DNA from: Rugosimonospora sp036494675
GTDB lineage: Bacteria; Actinomycetota; Actinomycetes; Mycobacteriales; Micromonosporaceae
Assembly (NCBI GenBank): GCA_036494675.1
Contig: DASXOA010000435.1
Location: 1-64,000, forward strand
Length of the DNA: 64,000 nt
Direction: 5' to 3'
Shown here: in pieces, positions 41,855 through 50,578 of the stretch
Position numbering within the stretch: the stretch's first letter is position 1
Layout of the letters: each line of letters begins with the position of its first letter
Made by a program: the position numbers and the translations under genes
Notes under the pieces: generated by a model
What the model saw: only the letters and a program-made list of their open reading frames with translations
Databases searched by the model: none
What the model was told of the DNA's origin: nothing

Positions 41855-42034
41855 ACGAATGCTCGACGGACCGGGAACGACCCGGCATGCCGCGCGACCA
41901 CCCCGCACCGCCGGCCGGCCCGCCGGCGCCGCGTCCGACCCTGCCTCGCCCGTCCGATCCGACGGCGCCCCGCCCCGTCCGCCATCGCGCGCACCCGGCG
42001 GGCACGAGGCGCATACCAGCATGGGAGCCAGGTC

Positions 42035-43495
42035 ATGAGCCAGCAGGACCATCCGTGGTACCGAGCCATCTACACCGACGGCACGTTCCAGCCGCCGGCC
42101 GCCGGCGGCGTGCTACCGGTCCGGGACAAGTCCTCCGGTGAGATCTTCGCCGAGGCCGGCCGGGCCGGCGCCGACGACGTCGACGCCGCGGTGGCGCACG
42201 CCCTGCCGGCCCAGCGGGACTGGGCGGCGCGCGGGTACGCCGAACGCGCGGCCGTGCTGCGGCGGGTCGCTTCGGCGCTGGAGCACGACGCCGGGCTGCG
42301 CGACCTCATCGTGCGGGAGACCGGATGCATCGCAGGGAAAGCCGACTACGAGATCGGCGCGGCGATCAGCGAACTGACCGAGGCCGCGGCGCTGGCGTCA
42401 CGGCCGGCCGGCGAGGTGCTGCAGACCGGGCACGCCGGGCGCACGTCCGTCTCCGAACGGCTGCCGGTCGGGCTCGTCGCGGTCATCACGCCGTGGAACT
42501 TCCCGCTGGTACTGGGTATGCGGGTGATCGCGCCGGCTCTCGCGCTGGGCAACGCGGTGCTGCTCAAGCCGTCGCCGGAGACGCCGCTGTCCGGCGGGCT
42601 GGCCATCGCCCAACTGTTCGTGGCCGCCGGCGCGCCGGCCGGCATCTTCCAGGTACTCCCCGGCGGGGAGGACGTGGGCCGCCGGTTGGTGGAGCACCCG
42701 GACATCCCGATGGTGCACTTCACCGGTTCGACGGCGGTCGGCCGGCAGATCGCGCAGACCGCGGGCGGCCTGCTGAAGAAGGTCTCGCTGGAGTTGGGGG
42801 GCAACAACGCGCTTGTCGTACTCGACGACGCCGACCCCGACCAGGCGACGATGATCGGTGCGTGGTCGAGCTTCCACTACCAGGGGCAGACCTGCATCAG
42901 TGCCGGGCGGCACATCGTCGACCGCGCCGTGGTGGACGCGTACACGGAGGGGATCGTGGCGCGGGCCGCCGCGATCGCGGTCGGCGACCCGGCGACGGAA
43001 CCGGTCGGCCTCGGCCCGATCATCAACGAGGTTCAGCTCGGCCGGGCCAGGCGCCTGCTCGACGATGCCGTCGCGGGAGGCGCCCGGGTGCTCACCGGCG
43101 GTACCACCGAGGGTCCGTTCTTCCGCCCGACCGTGGTCGTCGACGTCGACCCAACCTCGGCGCTGTGGACCGAGGAGATCTTCGCGCCGATCGTCGCCAT
43201 CGTGGCGGTCGACGATACCGAGGAGGCGGTCGCACTCGCCAACGACACCCGGTACGGTCTGGTCTCCTCGGTCGTCGGGGCGGACGTGCACCGGGCGACC
43301 ACGGTGGCCCGGCGGCTGAACTCGGCGATGGTGCATGTCAACGACGCCACCCCGCAGGACGAGGCGCTCGCGCCCTTCGGCGGCATCGGGCAGTCCGGGC
43401 TGGGCGGGCGCTCGGGCGGCGACGCCAACCTTGAGGAGTTCACCGAGCGGCGCTGGCTGACCGTCTCGTCGACCCCGGTGCACTACCCGTACTGA
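42035..43495 (+). CDS. Aldehyde dehydrogenase (benzaldehyde/aromatic aldehyde type)
   Basis: The 486-residue enzyme has VITPWNFPLVLGMRVIAPAL, KPSPETPLSGG, FTGSTAVGRQI, catalytic glutamate in LELGGNNALVV and catalytic cysteine in YQGQTCISAGRHI, ending in PFGGIGQSGLGGRSG. The FHYQGQTCISAGR context is that of benzaldehyde/vanillin-type dehydrogenases. It stands alone, with its own terminator, but shares a 16-bp upstream sequence with the ROK/amine oxidase locus, so it is a good candidate to oxidise the aldehyde formed by the copper amine oxidase. ATG 42035 lies shortly after GGGAGCCAGG. Confidence 0.88.
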   Translation: MSQQDHPWYRAIYTDGTFQPPAAGGVLPVRDKSSGEIFAEAGRAGADDVDAAVAHALPAQRDWAARGYAERAAVLRRVASALEHDAGLRDLIVRETGCIAGKADYEIGAAISELTEAAALASRPAGEVLQTGHAGRTSVSERLPVGLVAVITPWNFPLVLGMRVIAPALALGNAVLLKPSPETPLSGGLAIAQLFVAAGAPAGIFQVLPGGEDVGRRLVEHPDIPMVHFTGSTAVGRQIAQTAGGLLKKVSLELGGNNALVVLDDADPDQATMIGAWSSFHYQGQTCISAGRHIVDRAVVDAYTEGIVARAAAIAVGDPATEPVGLGPIINEVQLGRARRLLDDAVAGGARVLTGGTTEGPFFRPTVVVDVDPTSALWTEEIFAPIVAIVAVDDTEEAVALANDTRYGLVSSVVGADVHRATTVARRLNSAMVHVNDATPQDEALAPFGGIGQSGLGGRSGGDANLEEFTERRWLTVSSTPVHYPY

Positions 43496-43538
43496 CAGCG
43501 GCGGCTGCGGGCCGGCCCTGCCGGGCTGAGCGGACAGG

Positions 43539-43570
43539 CTGAGGGCCGGCCTGGCCAGGCCGGCCCTCAG
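43539..43570. terminator. 32-bp perfect palindrome terminator
   Basis: CTGAGGGCCGGCCTGG followed directly by its complement forms a perfect 32-bp palindrome between the aldehyde dehydrogenase stop (43495) and the convergent GntR gene, overlapping the GntR stop codon at 43567. Confidence 0.85.
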
Positions 43571-44337
43571 CCGTTCACGGTGCGCGCGAAGAAGGTGCGC
43601 AACCGGTACCGGCCGCCGTGGTACGTGATGGTCGACGTGAACAGGGGCCGGCCGGACTGGTCGATGACCGTCTGCTGCATGACGAGTACCGGTTCGCCGG
43701 CGGCCAGCCCCAGCCGCTCGGCCATCTCGCCCCCGGCCGGCATGGCCTCGATGGTGCACTCGGCGCGGGCGATGTCCAGGCCGGCGTCGGTGAGCTGCCG
43801 GTACAGCGACCCGGCGGTGAAGTCGACCCGGTCGAAGCCGGCGGCGAACTGGGCCGGTACGGTCGAGGAGTCCACCGCGGTCGGGACGCCGTCGAGCAGC
43901 CGTACCCGGCGCAGCTGGAACACCGGTGTGCCGGGGGCGATGGACAGCCGCTCCGCCTCGTCGAGGGTCGCCGGTACGGTCTCCTGGCGCTGCACCTCCG
44001 ACGTCGCGGTGAGCCCCATCCGCTGCGCCGTTTCGGTGAACGACTCCAGGCTGTTGGGCCAGTCCCCGTGCCGCTGCCCGGTACCGGCGATGTACCAGCC
44101 GCGCCCGTGCGACGACTTCACCACGCCGTCGTCGACGAGCTGGAGCAGCGCCTTGCGCAGGGTGACCCGGCTGATGCGAAGCCGCTGGCACAGGTCCCGC
44201 TCGGGAGGCAGCCGCATCCCGGCCCGCAGCACGCCGTCGGCGACGTCGCGCAGGATCGCGTCGACCGCCTGGCGCCACAGCGGTTCCGGGTAGCCGGCGT
44301 CCAGCGGCGCCGGTGGCGTACCGATGTGGACGGTCAT
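43567..44337 (-). CDS. GntR/HutC-family regulator with UTRA domain (paralogue 1)
   Basis: The 256-residue protein has a GntR winged helix (GMRLPPERDLCQRLRISRVT, LRKALLQLVDDGVVKSSHGR) and a C-terminal UTRA ligand domain ending RYRLRTFFAR. UTRA regulators usually sense sugar phosphates or amino acids. It is about half identical by eye to the GntR at 48727-49515, including the shared W-P-N-S-L-E-S-F-T-E-T-A stretch. Its ATG overlaps the Gfo/Idh/MocA stop by 4 bp, so it is the second gene of that leftward operon and likely controls the sugar island. Confidence 0.88.
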   Translation of the reverse strand: MTVHIGTPPAPLDAGYPEPLWRQAVDAILRDVADGVLRAGMRLPPERDLCQRLRISRVTLRKALLQLVDDGVVKSSHGRGWYIAGTGQRHGDWPNSLESFTETAQRMGLTATSEVQRQETVPATLDEAERLSIAPGTPVFQLRRVRLLDGVPTAVDSSTVPAQFAAGFDRVDFTAGSLYRQLTDAGLDIARAECTIEAMPAGGEMAERLGLAAGEPVLVMQQTVIDQSGRPLFTSTITYHGGRYRLRTFFARTVNG

Positions 44338-45386
44338 CGTGGTTGCCCCGCGGCCAGCAGCACCGGCTCCCAGCGCCCGGAGCTCATCGACCGGTAGCAG
44401 GCATCCAGGACGCAGTTGACGAGATGGCCGTCCTCGAATGTCTCCAGTGGAGCGACGCCCCTGGCGAAGCAGTCGACGAAGTGGCGCATCTCCTGGGAGA
44501 ACCCGTACGCGCGGGCCTCCTCCGGAACCGGGTAGACCCAGCCGGTCTCCGCGTCGGCCTTCTCCACGAGGTAGCCGGCGGGGTTCTCGATGAAGCCCCA
44601 GACCGGGGTCGAGGAGGTGTCCGTGACGATCCGTCCCGCGGTGCCGACCAGTTCGTGGCGCAGTTGCATGCCGCCCTTCTCGATCCAGGAGGACTCGACG
44701 GTGGCAAGCTGGCCGCCGGCGAACTTGAGCAGCGCGATCGCGGTGTCCTCGCCGGTGGTCTTGTCGGCGTGGGCGAGCGTCGCGCCCCAGGCGAACACCT
44801 CGGTGATCGGGTTGTCCTTGCCGAAGAAGTGCCGCGCGGACTCGATGGTGTGGCAGCCCATGTCGAGCAGGGCACCGCCGCCGGCGGTCTGCGCGTCCCA
44901 GAAGTGCGGTGCGTGCGGGCCCGAGTGTGCCTCGCGCGCCCGCATGGTGAGTACCTTGCCGATCGCGCCGGCCGCCACCATCTGGTGGGCCTTCGCGATG
45001 TTCGGCGAGAAGACCGAGCTTTCCGCGTACCCGTGCCACACGCCGGCCCGCCGTACGGTGTCGAGGATCTCGGCGGCCTCGGCGCCGTTGCGCGCCAGCG
45101 GCTTCGTGCACACGATGCCCTTGCCCGCGGCCGCCGCGATGCTCACCGCCTTCGCGTGCACCTCGTTGGGCAGCCCGATGACGACCAGGTCCACCGCCGG
45201 GTCGGCGCACAGCTCCGCCATGTCCGTGTACTGCCGGGCGATGGGACCCCACTTGTCGGCCAGTTCCCGGGCCCGGGCCGCGTCGCGCGAGTAGTTGGCC
45301 ACGAGTTGCCCGTCGCGCACGTCCCGCAGCGCGTCGGCGTAGGTGTCACCGATGAAACCCGAACCCAACAGACCGACGCCGATCAC
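44334..45386 (-). CDS. Gfo/Idh/MocA-family oxidoreductase 1
   Basis: The 350-residue protein has an N-terminal Rossmann fold (VIGVGLLGSGFIGDTYADAL), the CTKPLARN motif in place of the usual EKP (lysine kept) and a C-terminal alpha/beta domain with DMGCHTIESARHFFG, where the histidine is the family's catalytic position. Such enzymes oxidise or reduce sugars and inositols with NAD(P). GTG 45386 was chosen because GGAGG lies 6 nt upstream. It is divergent from the isomerase gene at 45740 and co-transcribed with GntR 1. Confidence 0.85.
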   Translation of the reverse strand: MIGVGLLGSGFIGDTYADALRDVRDGQLVANYSRDAARARELADKWGPIARQYTDMAELCADPAVDLVVIGLPNEVHAKAVSIAAAAGKGIVCTKPLARNGAEAAEILDTVRRAGVWHGYAESSVFSPNIAKAHQMVAAGAIGKVLTMRAREAHSGPHAPHFWDAQTAGGGALLDMGCHTIESARHFFGKDNPITEVFAWGATLAHADKTTGEDTAIALLKFAGGQLATVESSWIEKGGMQLRHELVGTAGRIVTDTSSTPVWGFIENPAGYLVEKADAETGWVYPVPEEARAYGFSQEMRHFVDCFARGVAPLETFEDGHLVNCVLDACYRSMSSGRWEPVLLAAGQPR

Positions 45387-45739
45387 CGTCAACCTCCATG
45401 CTCGTGGATGGCACTCCGCGGATCGCCCCGCAGACCGCCCGGGGTGAACCACAAAATACCACATGAGACCCGCAGGGAATCCGTCCCCGGGGCTCGGGCT
45501 GCCCCGCCGGCCGCCTCGAAACCCTATGCCTGATCGGCCGTACACGATAGGCGTCGTGCCGAGCGCGCCGCCGGGTACGGACCGGCGCGGTACCAGTAAC
45601 CGGACAGGGTCTGGCAGTGGACGTCTTTTGGACTCCTTTGGTAGCGTGCGGTCTATGCCTGTCGCCGTTGTGGTCTGCGAGACCGGCTCCGCGACCTGAC
45701 GACAGCGCCCACCAACACCCGATCGGCAAGGGGGCATCC
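45387..45739. promoter_or_regulatory. Divergent promoter region of the sugar island
   Basis: This 353-bp gap separates the leftward Gfo-GntR and rightward isomerase-Gfo-SIS operons. A TATTTT hexamer (AAAATA at 45453-45458 on the plus strand) is a likely leftward -10, embedded in a direct repeat of TGTGGT. Rightward, an AT-richer patch near 45631-45655 (TTGGACTCCTTTGGTAG) is the best promoter candidate. No clear UTRA-GntR palindrome was found. Confidence 0.35.
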
Positions 45740-46489
45740 ATGCCAGGCGATGTCAATATCGCTGTCCAACTGTTCAGCGTGCGCGACCATCTCGGCCCGG
45801 AACTCGGCGAGACGTGCAAGCGGCTCGCGGAGATCGGTTACACCCACATCGAGCCGTACGACATCATCGGCGACACCCCGGCGCTGCACCGGGCGATGCG
45901 GGACAGCGGGCTGGTCGCGGCCGCCGCCCACGCGAACGTGCTCAGCGAGAACCGGGACCGCATGATCGAGGCGGCCGGGCAACTCGGGATCGGTACCCTC
46001 ATCGTGCCCTGGGTCGAGGCCGCCCGCTACGACGATCGGGAGAGCATCGAGCGCCTCGCCGGTGACATCAACGCGGCCGCCCGCGTCGCCGCGGACCACG
46101 GCATCCGGGTCGGCTACCACAACCACGAATTCGAGTTCAACCACCGGGTCGACGGGCGCCCCGGCTACGAGGTGCTGGTCGACCTGCTGGACGAGGACAT
46201 CGTCCTGCAACTGGACTGCTTCTGGGCGAGCGTCGGCGGCACCGATCCGCTGGACCTGCTGCCCAGGCTCGGCGACCGGGTGCGCTACCTGCACGTGGCC
46301 TACTCGCCGGTACCGGATCCGACGAAGCCGCCGCTGCTGGGCGGCGACGGAACCCTGCACCTGCCGGAGATCATCCGGGGCAGTGCCGGGCACGTCGAGA
46401 TGTGCGTCGTCGAGGTCGTCACCGACGGGGACATCTTCGAGGCGCTGCGCGAGAACCACGGGTACTTCCACGGGGTGCTGGCCGCATGA
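45740..46489 (+). CDS. Sugar phosphate isomerase/epimerase (AP-endonuclease-2 TIM barrel) 1
   Basis: The 249-residue TIM barrel starts VNIAVQLFSVRDHLGPELGE and has the family metal-site pattern: GYHNHEFEF (histidines and glutamate), LQLDCFWASVGG (aspartate) and a final CVVEVV glutamate. Related proteins are xylose isomerase-like epimerases, inosose dehydratases and the C-glycoside-cleaving DgpB/CarB subunits. It is the first gene of isomerase-Gfo-SIS and overlaps the next by 4 bp. Confidence 0.85.
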   Translation: MPGDVNIAVQLFSVRDHLGPELGETCKRLAEIGYTHIEPYDIIGDTPALHRAMRDSGLVAAAAHANVLSENRDRMIEAAGQLGIGTLIVPWVEAARYDDRESIERLAGDINAAARVAADHGIRVGYHNHEFEFNHRVDGRPGYEVLVDLLDEDIVLQLDCFWASVGGTDPLDLLPRLGDRVRYLHVAYSPVPDPTKPPLLGGDGTLHLPEIIRGSAGHVEMCVVEVVTDGDIFEALRENHGYFHGVLAA

Positions 46490-47586
46490 CGGGCCCGGTG
46501 AAGGTCGGCGTCATCGGCGCCGGCAACATCTCCGACCAGTACCTGCGCAACCTGGTCGGGTACCCGGATGTCGAGGTCGTCGCGGTCGCGGACCTGGACC
46601 TGGACCGGGCCCGCGAGCAGGCCGCCAAGCACGGCGTCCCGTCCGCCGGGACCGTCGCCGAACTGCTGGCGCGTCCCGACATCGAACTGGTGCTGAACCT
46701 GACCATCCCGCGGGCGCACGCCGAGGTGGCGCTGTCCGCCGTCGAGGCCGGCAAGCACGTGTGGGGCGAGAAACCCATCACGATGGACCGGGCCTCGGCG
46801 CGACGGCTGCTGGACGCGGCCCGCCAGCGGGGCGTGCTCGTCGGCAACGCGCCGGACACCGTTCTCGGCGACGGGATCCAGACCTCGCGGCGGCTGCTGG
46901 AGCAGGGCCGCATCGGGACGCCGCAGACGGTCCTGACCATCATGCAGGGGCCGGGGCCGGACGCCTGGCACCCCCGCCCGCAGTTCCTGTTCGCGCGCGG
47001 CGCCGGCCCGCTGTTCGACATCGGCCCGTACCACGTCGCCACGATGGCGCACCTGCTCGGACCGATCGAGCGCGTACAGGCGTCGGGGCACCGGGCCCGG
47101 GAGGTACGCACGGTCGGGTCCGGACCGGACGCCGGCGCCACCTTTCCGGTCGAGGTCCACACCCACGTCAGCGTGCTCATCCGCTTCGAGTCCGGGGTGG
47201 TGGGCACGTCCCTGCTCAGCTTCGACTCGCCGCTGCGACGGCAGACGTTCGAGATCACCGGTTCGGAGGGGACGCTGAAGGTACCGGTCGACAGCTTCGA
47301 CGGCGCCAGCGAGATCATGCCCGCCGGCTCGGCGGACCAGGTCTGGGAACAGGTCGTGGCGCCCGGCGAACCGCGCGGGTTCGGGGTCGGCGCGCTGGAG
47401 ATGGCCAGGGCTCTGCGCGCCGGCAACCCACCGCGCGCCAGCGGGGCGCTGGCCTACCACGTGCTGGACGCCATGCTCGCGATCGAGGAGTCGATCGAGA
47501 GCGGCGGCCCGGTGACGGTCGACAGCAGTTTCCAACCGACCCCCGCGCTGCCCGCCGGCTGGGACACGCGCACCCGCACGCTGTGA
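46486..47586 (+). CDS. Gfo/Idh/MocA-family oxidoreductase 2
   Basis: The 366-residue protein has the Rossmann motif VGVIGAGNISDQYLRNL, the classic EKP motif (VWGEKPITMDRASA) and the FDIGPYHVATMAHLLG catalytic segment with the conserved histidine. It is an NAD(P)-dependent sugar or cyclitol dehydrogenase; regiospecificity is unknown. It overlaps the upstream isomerase gene by 4 bp (ATGA), so both act in the same pathway. Confidence 0.88.
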   Translation: MTGPVKVGVIGAGNISDQYLRNLVGYPDVEVVAVADLDLDRAREQAAKHGVPSAGTVAELLARPDIELVLNLTIPRAHAEVALSAVEAGKHVWGEKPITMDRASARRLLDAARQRGVLVGNAPDTVLGDGIQTSRRLLEQGRIGTPQTVLTIMQGPGPDAWHPRPQFLFARGAGPLFDIGPYHVATMAHLLGPIERVQASGHRAREVRTVGSGPDAGATFPVEVHTHVSVLIRFESGVVGTSLLSFDSPLRRQTFEITGSEGTLKVPVDSFDGASEIMPAGSADQVWEQVVAPGEPRGFGVGALEMARALRAGNPPRASGALAYHVLDAMLAIEESIESGGPVTVDSSFQPTPALPAGWDTRTRTL

Positions 47587-47636
47587 GCGCGCGGGCAACC
47601 CGGGGTCCTCAGCCGCCCGAGTCGAGGGACGCAACC

Positions 47637-48662
47637 GTGAGCGGATACATCACCTATGCCGCCGCCAGGCGCAGCCAGGCCGACGCGCTGGAGCGGGTCA
47701 CCGCCTCGGTCCGCGCTCAGCTGCGCTCGCGCCAGGCGGCCGGGGAACTCACCGGCCCCGGTCCGGTCTTCGTCGGCATCGGCAACAGCCTCGCCGCGGC
47801 GTGCGCGCCGGTCTGGTCGCTGCGCAGCCGGGGAATCCATTCCTGGCGGCTCGCCTCCGGCGACTACCCGCTGCCGTTTCCGGACAGCGTCCACCCGATC
47901 GTCGGGATCTCGCAGAGCGGACGCAGCCCGGAGACCCTGGCCGTGCTGCAGGGTGCCGCCGGCCGGCCGCGCTACGCGGTCGTCAACGCCGACCCCTCCC
48001 CGATGATCGCCGTGCTGCCGGAGGTGGTCCGGCTCGGCAACATCCCGGACAGCTACGCGTCCACGGTCGGGTACACCGCGACGATCGCGGCGCTGGGCCT
48101 GATCGCGGACGGCTGGAATGGCGGGGCGCCGGACCCGGCATGGGACGGGCTACCGGGGCTGTTCCGCAGCCTGGAACGGCAACTCGACGAGCAGATCGAG
48201 GCGGTGGCGGCGGCGTTCGACGGGGCCGGCTACGCCGACTTCGTCGGCGCCGGGCCGTCGCTCGGCTCGGCGGAGTGCGGTGCGTTGCTGCTGCGGGAGG
48301 CCGCGCGGGTACCGGCCGCCGCGATGAGCACCCGGCAGTACCTGCACGGTGCGATGGAGTCGGCGGGCGGCGGGGTGCACGTGCTGCTCGGCGACGAGCG
48401 TGAGCTGCACCTGGCCGGCACTCTCGCCGGCGCCGGGCACCCGGTCGTGCTGATCACCGGCGCACCGGACGTGCCCGAGCGGCCCCGGCTGCGGACGATC
48501 CGGCTGCCCCGCACGAGCGTCGCGCCGCAGGCCATCCTCGAGGCGCTGGTGATGCAGTCGCTGGCCGGTGCGGTGGCCGGCCGGCGCGGCGTCACGATCG
48601 AGGAGTTCGTGTTCCACAACACCGATACGAAGATCGCCCCGGAATCTGCGGCCCACGGGTGA
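47637..48662 (+). CDS. Tandem SIS-domain sugar isomerase/deaminase-like protein
   Basis: The 341-residue protein has two SIS domains. The first (about residues 35-150) holds the sugar-phosphate serine motif GISQSGRSPETLAVL; the second (about 190-320) starts YADFVGAGPSLGSAECGALL and includes a MSTRQYLHGAMESAGGG segment as in glucosamine-6-phosphate deaminase/AgaS-like proteins. It probably isomerises or deaminates a phosphosugar. GTG 47637 has GAGGGA about 8 nt upstream; the gap to the Gfo gene is 50 bp. Confidence 0.82.
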   Translation: MSGYITYAAARRSQADALERVTASVRAQLRSRQAAGELTGPGPVFVGIGNSLAAACAPVWSLRSRGIHSWRLASGDYPLPFPDSVHPIVGISQSGRSPETLAVLQGAAGRPRYAVVNADPSPMIAVLPEVVRLGNIPDSYASTVGYTATIAALGLIADGWNGGAPDPAWDGLPGLFRSLERQLDEQIEAVAAAFDGAGYADFVGAGPSLGSAECGALLLREAARVPAAAMSTRQYLHGAMESAGGGVHVLLGDERELHLAGTLAGAGHPVVLITGAPDVPERPRLRTIRLPRTSVAPQAILEALVMQSLAGAVAGRRGVTIEEFVFHNTDTKIAPESAAHG

Positions 48663-48698
48663 GCCGAATGGTGGCAGGCGCACCGGCCGGGCCGGACG

Positions 48699-48750
48699 GG
48701 TCAGGCCGGGGCGCCGGCCGTGCCGGTCAGGCCGGAGGCGCCGGCCGTGC
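48699..48750. repeat. 26-bp tandem duplication
   Basis: Two near-identical 26-bp units (starting GGTCAGGCCGG, at 48699 and 48725; 1-base indel between them) lie in the convergent gap between the SIS and GntR 2 genes and extend into the last codons of GntR 2. Confidence 0.8.
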
Positions 48751-49515
48751 GCGGGGCGGCGTGGCCGACCGGGCGAAGAAGGTACGCAGCCGGTACCGCT
48801 CGCCGTTGTACTGGATCGTGGAGGCGAACAGCGGCCGGTCGGCGTCGTCCACCACCAGTTGGCGCATCACCAGGACCGGCTTGCCCACCGCCAGGTCCAG
48901 GTGCCCGGCCACCTCCGCGTCCGCCGGCCTGGCTTCGATGGTGGAGTCGGCCCGGCGCATCTCGACGCCGGCCCGGGACACCATCTCGTAGAACGACGCG
49001 GAACTGAAGTCCGTGACGGGCAGGTCGGGCGCGAGCGCCAGCGGGATCCGGGTGAGGTCGAGCGCGATCGGCACCCCGCTGAGCAGCCGCACGCGCTCCA
49101 GGTGGAACATCGCCGTACCCGGCGCGATGGACAACTCCTCCGCCTCGTCGAGAGTGGCCGCGACCGTTTCCGCGCGCAGCACCTGCGAACTGGCGACCAG
49201 ACCCATCCGGCCGGCCGTCTCGGTGAATGACTCGAGGCTGTTGGGCCATTCCTTGCGCGGCGGTGCCCCGCTCACGTACCAGCCGCGGCCGTGCGAGGAA
49301 TTGACCATGCCCTCCCGGACCAGTTCGGAGAGCGCCTTGCGCAGCGTGACCCGGCTGATATTTAGCTGGAGGCACAGTTCGCGCTCCGGCGGCAGCCGCA
49401 TGCCGGGCCGGAGGCTGCCATTGGCGATCTCCTCTTTGACCAGGTTGACCGCCTGGATCCACAGTGGATCAGGGTAGTCGGGCCTGATCGACGTCATTGC
49501 GTCGTCGACGCTCAT
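48727..49515 (-). CDS. GntR/HutC-family regulator with UTRA domain (paralogue 2)
   Basis: The 262-residue protein parallels GntR 1: winged helix (GMRLPPERELCLQLNISRVT, LRKALSELVREGMVNSSHGR) and UTRA domain ending YRLRTFFARSA. Its Ala/Pro-rich tail comes from the tandem duplication at 48699. ATG 49515 has a distant GGGAG; ATG 49497 is an alternative. It is the last gene downstream of the leftward transporter-ThuA-isomerase-epimerase operon after an 87-bp gap, with a TAGGAT hexamer there that may give it its own promoter. Confidence 0.88.
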   Translation of the reverse strand: MSVDDAMTSIRPDYPDPLWIQAVNLVKEEIANGSLRPGMRLPPERELCLQLNISRVTLRKALSELVREGMVNSSHGRGWYVSGAPPRKEWPNSLESFTETAGRMGLVASSQVLRAETVAATLDEAEELSIAPGTAMFHLERVRLLSGVPIALDLTRIPLALAPDLPVTDFSSASFYEMVSRAGVEMRRADSTIEARPADAEVAGHLDLAVGKPVLVMRQLVVDDADRPLFASTIQYNGERYRLRTFFARSATPPRARPAPPA

Positions 49516-49602
49516 TTCGGCACCGCTCCCACCTGTTCCGGCGACGATGAATCCTACTCGTTACGCCCCACCCGATCACTCACCCGACCCGGCCGGTCGG
49601 CC

Positions 49603-50577
49603 TCAGTCGACCAGCCGGTCAAAGGCGGCGTCCAGAATGGGGTCGACGCGTTTCCTGGCCGGGTCCGCGTCGTACCATTCGATGATCTCCCTCGCGCCGG
49701 CCGAGAATGGCACTCGGGAGGCGAATCCGGGGACCAGCCGCAGCAGCTTCGTGCTGTCGAAGAACAGCGAATGCGCGAAGTCGTGCCGCAGGACCGGACC
49801 CCAGTTCGGGATCTCGGTTTCGATCGTCTCACTCGACCGGTGTGCCAGCCTCGGCGGCGCGCCCGCCGCGGCGGCGAGCGCCTGGTGGATCTGATCCCAG
49901 GTGAGGATCTCGCCGCTGGTGACGTTGACGCTCTCCCCCAGCGCGTGCTGATTGCCCAGCAGCGGCACGAACGCGCGGGCGAAGTCGCCCGAGTGCGTGA
50001 GGTTCCACAGCGACGTGCCGTCGCCGTGCACCACCGCGGGCCGGCCCCGGCGCATCCGGTCGACCGCCGTCCAGCCGGCCAGCACGGGCACGACCGTACG
50101 GTCGTAGACGTGGGCCGGGCGCACGATGGTCACCGGGAAGTCCCGCTCCCGGTACGCCGCCTCCAGCAGTGTCTCGCAGTCCAGCTTGTCCTTCGGGTAC
50201 GGCCAGGCGTTGTTGCGGCGGGGGCTGGACTCGGTCACCGGAAGCTGCGGTACCGGCCGGCTGAACACCGACGCCGTGCTGATGAAGACGTACTGGCCGA
50301 CCCGCCCCGCGTACGCGTCGACGTCCCGGGCCACGTCGGCCGGGCTGTACCCGACCCAGTCGACCACCACGTCGTGGTCGGCACCGCCCAGCGCCTCGCG
50401 CAGCGCCGCCGGGTCACGCACGTCGGCGCGTACCTGCCGGGCACCGTCCGGCACCGGCCACCGGCCCCCGCCGGTACGGGTCACCACGGTCAGGTCCACC
50501 CCCGCCCGTACCGCCTCGGCGGCGCACGCCGAAGCGATCATCCCGGCACCGCCGAGGAACACGACTCTCAACGCCAT
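49603..50577 (-). CDS. NAD-dependent epimerase/dehydratase (extended SDR-like)
   Basis: The 324-residue protein has an atypical nucleotide loop (VVFLGGAGMIASACAAEAVR), a Ser-Thr pair in FISTASVF and a displaced catalytic Tyr-Lys (WPYPKDKLDCE in place of YxxxK), as in the NmrA/isoflavone-reductase-like or atypical epimerase group. The ending FASRVPFSAGAREIIEWYD is common in nucleotide-sugar epimerase relatives. Activity on a sugar or sugar acid is likely but unproven. It lies 1 bp after the isomerase gene stop, in the same operon. Confidence 0.8.
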   Translation of the reverse strand: MALRVVFLGGAGMIASACAAEAVRAGVDLTVVTRTGGGRWPVPDGARQVRADVRDPAALREALGGADHDVVVDWVGYSPADVARDVDAYAGRVGQYVFISTASVFSRPVPQLPVTESSPRRNNAWPYPKDKLDCETLLEAAYRERDFPVTIVRPAHVYDRTVVPVLAGWTAVDRMRRGRPAVVHGDGTSLWNLTHSGDFARAFVPLLGNQHALGESVNVTSGEILTWDQIHQALAAAAGAPPRLAHRSSETIETEIPNWGPVLRHDFAHSLFFDSTKLLRLVPGFASRVPFSAGAREIIEWYDADPARKRVDPILDAAFDRLVD

Positions 50578-50578
50578 C

